DNA of 64,000 nt from Tridacna crocea (lineage: Eukaryota; Mollusca; Bivalvia; Cardiida; Cardiidae). The translations under genes and the position numbers were made by a program. The stretch's first letter is position 1; the number at the start of each line of letters is the position of its first letter. The stretch is from assembly GCA_943736015.1 (NCBI GenBank), contig OX031064.1, forward strand, positions 59,689,861 through 59,753,860. The letters run 5' to 3'. Below are positions 45,801 to 57,800 of the stretch, in pieces. The notes below the pieces were generated by a model. The model did no database searches. It worked only from the letters and a program-made list of their open reading frames with translations, and was not told where the DNA came from.

Positions 45801-48800
45801 GATGAAATAAATTTTATATTATATTTCCTCTGATTATTTTGTCAACGAATGCCAATTTTAAAATTAGTCATTGCATCGAAATAAAAAAAAGTAGATCCAG
45901 ATTTTCGGCAGTAGGAAAATATTCATTGTGAGGGGAAATAATTCCCCCAGCCTAAATTACATTTCTTTACCCATAACATTTCTAAAAAATACCACTTGAA
46001 ATATAATGTGGTAGATTTTCAAAATTGGCGAACGAGGTTAGGAGAATTGATAATTGTGGAGTCTTTTTGAGACAACTATCAGCTCTCTCAAGCGAATTGG
46101 ATCTGTAATACATTTTTTTTAAACGACAAAACTATGCACATACTACATTTATCTTTTAACGTCGGATTTCTTGGTTACTGAAATAATACTGTATTAATGT
46201 TGTTAAATGCGTTAAAACACCATACAATCAGTCAATCTTATTTGAAGGTGTTATTTCTAACAACAACAAACATGAATTTAGCATTTCAGGCCAAAAGTAT
46301 TTCCGGTTCCACGTGCCGTTCCATAAATATCCGTGGTATATCAAAGATTTATCTCAAATGATATAATTGGCCTTCAACACACAAAAAGATGCATTCGGAC
46401 ATTTGCGTTAGGTGTCGTCTCGGATCAACCTGCACTGTTCGCACAGGCTTATCCGATTTGGCACTTTACGACTACATTAGATTTTATGCTACAGTAGACT
46501 TGCGCGAAACAGAAAATTACATAAAAACGGTAAGTGTCGTCTTGGATTAGCCTGTGCGGACTAATCCGAGAGGAGACTTTAACAGATGTCCGAATGCTTC
46601 TTTTCGTGTGTTGCAGGCCATATTGTATTGATATTCAATTAATTGGTTCCACTTCACGTGTTTACATTCTTTTGCTGGGTATTTAGTACAGTTGTTCTGT
46701 TATTAGATCCGACAAATACAACAGCATCAACACCAAACGGGGACGTCGAAGCCACAGGTTAGGAAATAACTGCTTGCTGTTAGTGAAGCTAAAAAATGCC
46801 CAGGAAATTTAGCTTTGGATCCAGCTTTTCATTTTGTTGCTCATTGGTCTCAGAAGCTATCGCTTTTTTTTTTGTAAATCATCGGGTTAAATAACGGAAC
46901 TTAAAGGGCGGATGTTTTGAAACTACGACCATAGCTTATGCACAATTCATCCTTTATAAATGCTGAGATGCTTTGCTTCACAAATAGTCTGCTACATGCG
47001 AAAAGAGGCTTTCGGACATTTCCGTGAAATGTCGTTTCGGATCAGCCTGCGCAGTCCGCACAGACGAATCCGAGACGGCACATCAAGTTAACATTAGATT
47101 TTTTTCTTACAATAGACTTGCGTGAAACAGAAAATCACACTTGATATGAAAGTGTCGTCCCGAATCAACCTGCGCGGAGTGCGCAGGCTGATCCGAGACG
47201 ACACTTTACGCAAATATCTAAATGTCCCTTTTGGCGTGTTACAGGCCTGATGTATTTTAACCCCTAGAGCGCTTAGAAAAAAATCCCACAGACTTTTCAA
47301 GTCCCGGAATAAGAGTCAAATAAGTTCAGTATCATTGTTACCTTTATCTGCGGTGTATTAATACTGCCGTCAATATTGATCAGACTGCTCGTTGTGTGCA
47401 GACTGATCTCGATCTACCTGATTGCTAGGGCAACTGTATCCGTGAAAGGCATTTTAAGGCTCAATTGAGAGAACCAGTTTTTCCTATGTGGCCCTTACGA
47501 GAAGATATGCAACAAATACATGTATTTGCTCTGTTGACAGATAAACCGAGACAGTAAACATATTAACTCGAATCTATACATGACTTTCTTTTCCAAAACA
47601 GAAATCAATCACTGCTGTTTAAGATAAATATTCTTTAGATGGTGCAGTTTACTAAACATCAAAGCTAAACGCCAGTGGGTCTTGATATTTTTCCCAAAAT
47701 TCTTTTTCAATGTATTTCTTTAAAGATAAGAACAGTGACAACTGTCGTCAAACGACGCGGAATTTTAAACTAATACCATTTGTTTCCCCTTTTGAAAGAG
47801 GCTCTTGAAACTAATTTAATTTGATCTTGTTGGCCGAATTACTTTTTCAAACCTTTCCCAAATAACAAATTTTGAACTCTTCTGAATCGAAAGTGTTAGC
47901 AGGTGATAGATTTAAATGTGATACATTTGACAGACGAACAACCGACGATGATGACTACAAAGCTCATACTGAGTATCTTGTGCTGTTGTGATAAAAGTAA
48001 CTGCTATATGAACTGGCTACAAAGTATCAATTCCGCGATATGTGCTTGCTTTCTCTGTTTTGTTTCTGTTTTTACGTTTGTCTTGAAACCGTATCAGCCA
48101 TTTAAAAACGCTTAGGTTCTTTGTTTTTTGTAATAATACTTTGAAATAAATTCCAGTAAATCTCGGTGGTGGAATCAATTGAGCAGTTTTGTTTGGGGGG
48201 GGGGGGGGTTAGTTACTATGACAGGTGGCAATATGCAGTTGACAAGTTTACAGGCTTCATTTTTCAGCTAACATTTTTTTGTCAGTTTCGGGATATTAAT
48301 GGCTATGTTATTCCAAACTTTTTCTCAAATGATCATACCGAGTAACATTTCTAGGAGTTGTATGCTTGTAAATGAGGATATATAACGCATCCCTGTAATG
48401 TCTCATAGCATGTAAGTCATCACATAGTTCTGGATCTATAAAATCCATTTTGTCTAAGAACCAACCGAGTAATGAGGTAAACTAGTCCTCTGGTATGCAG
48501 AAAATTGACCATTCAAAAAGCGTTTCGTCGCAGGCTGATATGGTTGATACTTTTTCCTGATACATTCACTCTTCTTTTCCAAGGCCATTACTCATAAACA
48601 TTCTGTATTTAGGGTCTATGTTATAGGCAACCATTTTTTTTTTATAAAATACCTTGTCTAATTATCAGGAACTTTCTACGTTAAAATTTCTTTTACTTGC
48701 TCCATTTTATAGGAAAAACAAAGTTGCCGTCCAGAAGTTTGTTTCAGTGTAGACTCTTAGAGACTTAGCCTTAAGATAGTGGACCCGTAATAGGAAACAG

Positions 48801-51800
48801 CTACAGGGTGACCCCAAAAAAATGAGACCCATGAATATGTTAATAAAACTTTAATTTTCAGGCTACAGAAACCAAACATCACACATGTTATCTCAACTTA
48901 ACGCAAGGCCTGCACACCAAGTTTCATTAGTCAGGGCTTATCACTTTCTGTTTAATGACGTCTTTCCATAATGTGCTCAAAATGATCCCCTCGGCGCTGG
49001 CGGCATACTTGAACACGACACGCGACATTCTCAATGACTTGAACAGACTCCTCCTTTGGAATCTCGTGAATCTTAGCAGTTATGGCCTCCTTCAACTCAT
49101 GAATGTTTTGGGGATTATTCCTATAGACATTGAGTCATTGAGAATTTCGCGCGTCATGTTCAAGTGTGCCGCCAGCGCCGAGGGGCTCATTTTGAGCACA
49201 TTATGGAAAGACGTCATTAAACAGAAAGTGATAAGCCCTGTCTAATGAAACTTGGTGTGCAGGCCTTGCGTTAAGTTGAGATAATATGTGTGATGTTTGG
49301 TTTCTGTAGCCTGAAAATTAAAATTTTTATTAACATGTTCATGGGTCTCATTTTTTTGGGGGGTCACCCTGTATTTCCACTATGACATTATCCTACAAAA
49401 TTTGCTATGATTAAAAATGAGTATTATTGTACTACTTCCACCGAACCATTTCTCCCTTTTTTGTCCTCTATAGAAGTATCTTTCATTAATCTAAAACCAC
49501 TGTATTCTCATTGCAAAGGGAGATGATAATTACCTCCTTTTTTTCTGGAAACTAACAAAAGTATCGACAAATAATCAAAATAGGCATCAAAGGAGTATCT
49601 GGTTGGTTGAAAATGTTCAAAAGTATTATATTTATATGAATCCGTATTTATCAACTATCAAGAAATGTTTTTGCCATGCTGCACTAGAATTACTGTTCTA
49701 CAACCTTAAACCTTAAAGCGCTGGAACCTTCCTAACTTGTTTTTGTGGACAGTGTAGATCAAGAACAGAGTGCACAGAACGTGCAGTCTGATCTTAGATC
49801 TACACTTACCACCATTTTGTTAGACATTCTGACTAATAAAACCTTGGCACAGCAATATTTAAGATGGTTTTACTATTCAAAAATGTCTCTGGTTTTAAAT
49901 CAGCATTTTAAGGGTTAAACTTTTCCATCACTGCTTTTCACAAAACCACAAAAGGTTAAAAGGATACCCGCCTCCTGCCATTTGTTCTCTCCTTTCTTGG
50001 TAACAATGAATGAAGTTTTCTGTGTAAAAGGATGTTATTTCCACAATATTGCTTAGACCTCACCAATAACAACACTGTTTGCTAGCTTATTTTATTTTCT
50101 TTCTTTCACGAAGATTTTCCTGGAAGCGAATATCATCCACGTCCGACACCCGACAAGAATTGGGACTTAAAACCATCGACAAAAGCCCCAGGTGACTATA
50201 TTATATTGTTCTTCTTCAGGTAGGATCGGGCCACTCACATGTAATTTCAGCCTAGGCTGATAAACGAGACTCATCGACCTTTTGCGGACGGTATAGATCA
50301 AGATCAGACTGCACAGAAGGTGAAGTCTGATCTTGATATACACTGTCCGATTAGGAGATATTTCTGGTCTAAAAATACCTTAGAACTAGAAAAATCTTGT
50401 TTTTTTTTTCCCTATCAACCTGAAAGTTTCGTTTCATTTCTTCAGCAGTATGAGGGTTGATATTAAACCTTTGACTGCTTAGCGCGAATTGCTGACCTTT
50501 TTCAGACAGTCCAGATCAAGATCAGACTGCACAGAACGTGCGGTCTGATTTTTTATCTGCACTGTCCTACAAGGAGATATTATTCCCCAAAACATAACCT
50601 TGAAATAGCAATATTGTGGGTTATTAAAATTGAATTGAAAATTTAGTTTTAGTTATTTAGCAGGATAAGGATTAAAACAAATTATAGGACTGAGCGAAAA
50701 ATCTGAAATTGCAAGGTTTCTTGATCTGTTGTCAAGAATCTCGGATAGATTCACTCTAAGGTTAAACTGTTGCGTATCCTTTTCCGAATTGAAAAGTTTA
50801 AGTTTTGGCTGCATTAAGTCTTTACAAAACGACAAAATTTTAGACCAGTCCAAATTCAAAGCACTTGCGGATGATACAATAAACTTGGCTGAAAAATTGA
50901 TACTTGGTTTGGAAAGGGTAGAAAACATTGTGGGGAAAAGGAGAAAATGCTGGTTACCAGCATTTTCTCTTTTTCCCACAATGTTTTCAAATGCCTCTAT
51001 CCTGGGGTCGTAAAAACCAGGGATTGTTTGGGAAAGAGTTAAGCATTGTATCTTCAAGTTACCCTGAATATAGATCCTCGGAAAAAAAAACACATGCATT
51101 TTACTCTAGTTGCTATTGCATATATATTGTGCTTTATCGAAAGTTTTGTCTTTTTCGTAGCCATTTTGTCAACTATTACGTCACCATTCTAATGCGTCAT
51201 GTAATGTACGAGGGGCCAGTCGCCATGATGTTGAATCATTGTATGCGCAAAACCAAAGATAAATCTTTTAAAGTCACTTATAAATACGTTAATACCCATA
51301 ATCTGCTCTTTAGATCTGTAGTTGCCTATTGCCTCTTTAATATTTAGTACTAAACAGTATGTCAGTGAAAAAAAAAAAAAAAAAAAACGTAGCAAAGGTT
51401 TAAACACTTTAAATTTTAGAAACTACCAAGACCAAAGATATGTCTTCCGAGCTCACTACGGATCCTTTAACAACTGAAGTCCTATCAACAAGTCCTACGA
51501 TTGTTCCAACCCAAACGGAAACATCAACATCTAGCACTCCTGACTTGACTTCGTCCACAAGGATTTTAGTCACGGGTTCGACGACGGAATCGACTACACC
51601 TGAAATTACGTCTATGGTACCACCACTGATACAGAGTACGGCTATTCCTGTCAGACAGACAACCGAACAACTTCAAACATCAATTGTGTCTACAGAGACT
51701 TCAACATCGACATTTACAGCCTCAGAGCCAAGTTCTACCATAAAAACAACAGACCAGCCAATTGTTTCAACAGACCCTAGCAGCACACTATCAACTGGTC

Positions 51801-54800
51801 AGTCATCTTCACCAACACAGACTACCGACGATCCAACGACAACTTCAAGTGGTATGAAATAGCATTTTATCATTTCATCAACCTTTTAACTTCGATACAT
51901 TCCTAAGTTTTACTATTTGTGTCCGTTTGAACATACAGTCTTTGTTCGTTTTACTTTCATTAGATTATTTTAAAGTCTAAACTCTCTGGGTAGGCGAAAG
52001 GAAACAATTCGCCAAATATTCTAAACAAAAAAACATTACGGGAAAAGAAGAAAATGCTAGTAACTAGAATTTTCTCCTTGTCCCATAATGTGTAAAAAAT
52101 GCGTTTTCCTTGGGTCATTAAAACAAAGGATTGTGTGGTAAAATATTAAGGATATTCCAAAAGATTTATTGTTTCAATAAAATAAAACAAGCAAACATGT
52201 TATTATGCTCCCCGAAGGGCGAGCATATAGTCGCCGCTTCGTCTGTCCGTCCGTCTGTCTGTCCGTCCTTCCGTCCGTCCTTCCGTCCGTCTGTCCGTCC
52301 GTCCGTCCGAAGCGATTTCTCCACAACCCCTGGACCAAATTGGATTAAACTTCATATATGAACTTTTTGAAGTAAGGCGCCGACGTATCTTTCCAGGATT
52401 TTCAATTTGACCCCGTGTCATGGAAAAAAGGGGCTTAATGCAAAATTGCAATTTTTGCCAATATCTCATTCAGTTTTTGCCAGAATATCATGAAACTTCA
52501 TGCTCAAAATTTCATTAAACTTCATGGTTATATTGTTTTTTCAAAGTTTCACCATGTGCTCTTGTTTCTTTATCAATGTGTTTTTCAATTTGACCCTCTG
52601 TCATGGAAAAAGGGGGTTTCTTGTAAAATGACAAGGAAAAAGGGGCCCTAATGCAAAATTTCAATTTATACTAATATCTTGTTCAGTTTTTATCAAAATT
52701 TCATGAAATTTCATGGTTATATCTTGTTTTACAAGTTTCAACATGTGCCCTTTGTTTTTTTTTTTCAATCTATGAATTACAAATGCGCAAATACGTCTTT
52801 CCTGGTTTCTGAAATTGAGGTTGCATCACGGAAAAAGGCGACTTCATGAAAAAAATTGTTTTTCATTTGTATCTCCTTTATCGGTGCTCAAAACTTTGAG
52901 AAATTTTAAATCTGAACTTGTTGGAATGTCGCCCAGGTACCTCTCTTCCTGTTTCTCAATTTCAGGCTGCGTCTCGGAAAAAGGGGGCTTCATGTAAAAA
53001 CTTGTTTTATGTAATATTTACTACATGACTGCTCAAAATTTTATGAAATTTCGAATTTTGAAGTATTATTCAAAAATGCCACAAACCACACACCCATTGT
53101 ATTTATTTCAATGATGCAATATTGTCTGATGGGAAAAGGGAGCTTAAAGGGGGCTTATTGGGCTTATTGTCCTCTACAAGTTTGTGTTGGCTATCTCTAA
53201 GATAGTAATTGCCTTTTCACTTAAAATTTTTGGGGGCATGAACTGGTTCTTTTAGGATAAAAGAAGTGAATTTATATCAATTTCATATATTTTATGACAA
53301 GCACTTGTTCGGGGAGCATAACCCGTCTCTGACAGCTCTTGTTTATTTTTAAGCAAATTCTATTTGAAGTCCTCCAATTACTTAATAAGCTGTAGTTACG
53401 AGGTTGTCGAAGTAAACCGACGATATGACAAAGATTAAGTAATATCCTCGATTGAACTATTAGATTTACTGCCAAGTCCAAAATGTATTTTATATCTGTT
53501 GTATTCTATTCAATCTCGCAACAACTAGGTATAGTAAATGTCATACAGCCACAGAATGACTAGTTTTTTGCATAAAATATAGAAGAAATTCATCGAATTC
53601 TATTTGGCTAATGATTAATGAATGGAGGACTTAAATATAATACAAAGTTTGCATTTATATTTGAAATCGTGCTTCCCAACTGATTCACATGGTTTGAGCT
53701 CTTGGAATCTTTTATAAATGACAGATCCACCAAAACATACATCCCAACCTACAGCACCACCGACGATCAGCACAGCTGATACAACAACAACGTCCATGCC
53801 AACTCCAACCACCCCATCAACAAGTTCAACAGCGACCTCAACAGCGAGTTCAACAGCAAGTTCAATAGCGAGTTCAACAGCGAGTTCAACAGCGACCTCA
53901 ACAGCAAGTTCAACAGCGAGTTCAGTTGCGAGTTCTAGCTCGAGTACAGCACAACCATCACAATCATCTTCTCCCGCTACTCCGCCGCCATTAATGACTA
54001 CCACCACCCCGCCGCCATTGATGACTACCATGGTAACGTCTGATATGCCATCGCCAGCTACAGTCACGCAAGTACCTCCAACAAAAGGTCCAGTTTCATC
54101 AACAAGTAGTGTGGTACTCTCAACGTCTTCGACACTTCCAACTACCACAGGTCTGTCAAAAATTTATCAGCACTTTATATGGGAGACTAAAACTGATATT
54201 CTAACATGGCATTTGCATTGGGCTCTATAAACACATTAAATAGGAAGCAAGGAAAAACCGACGTCATTCTACCACGCAAGTGGCCCGTGACTGGTCGATG
54301 TCTCCGCCCTTCGACATTTTATCAATGTTAATCATTTGACGTAAACAAATCGTCCGCTACTCAAACAACGATCTCAGACGTATAGAACAACCTGAGGTTT
54401 CTGCCATTAAATTAGAAAAGTTGCTGTATTCAACTTGGTTTACAATCTAGCATCTGTATTCAACTTGGTTTACAATCTAGCATCTACAAATCTTAACTAA
54501 TCAGAACAAAATTTGTTCATAGCGTAATATGGCCATGAGATCTCATCGAGTTAAAATATGACCCTTATTTCACTAGATCCATTAGCGTTATTTTCCCTTG
54601 AAATTAGAAAAATGCTCTACTTGACTGTACACTATGACATCCATAAATGTATACTAATTAATACCAGTACTCAGGCGATTTAGGGCCATCATGGTCGTCT
54701 TGTTTCTGTCAAGCCTACTCTTTTGCTTTTATATTTTATATTTACTGACGAGGCAGCGGGGTTTGTTTTGTATTAGTAACAGGAACAGCTATGATTTATT

Positions 54801-57800
54801 CAAAGGAATTATTTCCCATTCGTTTGAGCTTTTTCACCTTTGATAAAGAGTTGGTCGTATTAGAATGGAAATTTTCTTCTATCTTTCGTGGTTTATCGTT
54901 CAAAAAATCACGATTGTGAGTTATGAGGTGCAATAGATAATGAATTCAGGCTTTGCCCTCATGCTTTAGTCATTGTGCCTCATAACTCACAACCGTGGTA
55001 CATTGAACGATAAACTACGGTAGACAGAAGATTATTTCCTAATTCAAACTATAGTGAATAATCTTCAAGGCCCAGTAGCGGACAGAAATAAACCATGCGG
55101 GTTTTAAAATGCATTCGAGCTTAATTTATACCACTGAAAAGTTTTGAAATGTCAGAGTAGCAACCTGTTATTGCAATATCGGTCCAAATGGTAGTGGTTG
55201 ACAGAAACTGAAATTTTAAAAGTATGTAAATATTTGCCAGAAATCTTGTATTCACTTTTGACTACTCTAGTCTTTGTTTTTCTCCGTATATTTCAGAAGT
55301 ATGTGAAGACACCATTTCGAACTGTGCTGATTACGGTCTACGTGCCTGCACAACGGCTCTATACGTCGCTTGGGCGAGAGCCCACTGTGCAAGATTCTGT
55401 GAATTTTGTATACCTGGTAAGGAAGCACTGTGAGGGAAAACGTGATCAGATATGTCTTGCCTCTTACGTTTCCATAGGTTCTTTGCCACACAACAAAAAT
55501 ATTGACTTGTCAAAATTGAAATCATATGCAGACGACAATTTAAACATGGTTCAAATGATGGAGTTTCCCTTCGATTAAGTAGAAAACATTGTGGGAGAAG
55601 GAGAAAACGCTGGTTGCCGGTGTAATGCAGAAAAATGATCCCCTTACAAAATGATCCATGATTCATTTCACTACCTAGAGGAATGACCCGGGTCGTTATT
55701 CTACGTACAAAAATGACCCTAGAGGGTCATACAGAAATGACCATAGAGGGTCATTTCTGTACGTAGAATAAGGGTTACCTCTCCGACGTAAAATAACGTC
55801 TTCGTTTCCTGAGGGCTGCACGTGTGGTCAAACTGTCTGAGAAATTTACCCCTCTTTATCAGAGTGGTTATGTTAATGGGTCTTACGTCGCATTCCAAGA
55901 ATTTAAAAGAGAGATTACTTCTATTAGAAAAGAAACTGCTTTTTTTTCACTAGACAAGAAAATTTTGGACTCAACCAAATTGAAAGTGTTTGTAGTCGAG
56001 AAAATGAATATTGCCAAAATGAAGATTTCTCTCTTCGCTAAGGTAGAAGACGTTGTGGCAAAATGAGAAAAAATCATACTGGTTACCAGCGAATTCTCCT
56101 GTTACCGTAGTGTTTTCAAAAGCATGCTCTTTCAGGGTCGTGTAAAGTTTGGCTATTGTGGTTAAATAAGCAGTTTTTTAATTATTTCTAAAGCATTTGC
56201 TTAAAAAAAAAACTAATTGAATAGATTGCTGAGGTACATGGTGTTTCATAATATAGTCATGTTGCACTTTAAAATGTGCCCAATGTAAATTCTTTATAAC
56301 GGTTAAACATTAAAATTTATACTTTTCAATAAGATTAAAAATACAGCTTTTACAATCTGTAAGGTAACATTAAATGATAAGGACGTCAATAGTTACATCA
56401 GCAATGAGTCTGGGTTCCTATTCACCAACCGTTCATAAGAACATTCTTTGTCTTACTGTTCAAGATTGTCTGACTGTAAAAGTAGCCGATCTTCTGATTG
56501 GCTAAAGCATTCGGTTTAGCCAGTCAGAAGTTCTGTTACTTTCACACTGACTAAATTTTGAAGAATAAGACTAAGAATGTTCTTAAGAAAGGTCGGTGAA
56601 TACGGACCCTGATCACATTCCAAATCGACGGAAGCGAATTCTGTAAATAGACCAGCGGCCCTGCGACTTCGAAATGGACGTCATTTTAAACATTTGATAT
56701 ACGAGGGTCACGTCATGATGAGGTGTATGTTTGAACAGACGCTGGCCACCTTCATCTTATAGATGTTACCTTACACATTGTTTATGACATAAATCTGTAT
56801 TTCTAAACTTATCGTATGGTATCAATGTTACTAGGTTACCTTAAAAAAATTGTAATAATAAAAACCCTAAGCGTATATGAAAGTGAAAAAAATTATAATA
56901 ATAAAAACCCTAAGCGTATATGAAAGTGAAAAAAATTATAATAATAAAAACCCTAAGTGTATTTGAAAGTGTCACATATATTTCATAAATCAACTTGTTT
57001 ATCAATTCAATTATAAAGTCCTAATAATAAAAATAACTATTCCAGTTTATTTCATGCTTTCCGGTAAATTATCGAGAAGTATGTGTAAAATATTTTTTGA
57101 TATTTCATGGTTGCGACTAGTGTAAACACATATTTATATTCTAACTCTCCAATATTGAAGGCAGAAACAGATGTTCCCGTGCATTAGTTACCTAGGTGAA
57201 GTGCGCGTGCCTTACATCCAGATGAAAATATGACATAATTTACATTACATTTCTCGCGCTTGACGTAATATCGTAATGCGTTGCTATGCGGAGGGGGTAC
57301 GCCACGGGGAATAACCGAAAAGAATTGTTCTTGATTTTCATTAAGTTCTTCCAAAAAAGAGTTAAATGCATGAAATAAATACAATACTGTTTTTCTTTTC
57401 TTTTTCGGTGAAATATCCAACCTTACTCATTGAGTAAACATCATCTGTAATATTATCGATATGATACCGATGATGTTCACTGGATGAAATAAATGTCGAT
57501 ATATGTTTTATTCTTTCAGCCACACTAACCCCATTTAAATGTGAGAATAAGATTCCCAACTGTCGAGAGTTTGACGGTGGTAACTTGTGTACAGACGTTT
57601 CCTACTTCTCGTGGGCAAGAGAAAATTGTTTTGCTTATTGTGGATTCCATCCGTGCGGAAGTAAGTAATATACACGAGACATGGTCCAGCAAAAGGCGGT
57701 TTAACTCTTTACCAAACGACAAAATGATAGACTGGTTCAAATTGAAAGCATTTGCAGACGACAAAATAATTTTGACTGAAAAATTGAAATTTGGTTAGGG

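Noticed and set aside
48955..49245. 96-codon frame as a gene
   Set aside because: Lies wholly inside the mariner-like foldback; only a short stretch may be a transposase remnant.
53615..54148. 177-codon minus-strand frame rich in Val-Glu-Leu-Ala
   Set aside because: Antisense shadow of the Ser/Thr-rich exon 13. The repeat unit is open on both strands, but the plus strand has splice sites and phase fit.
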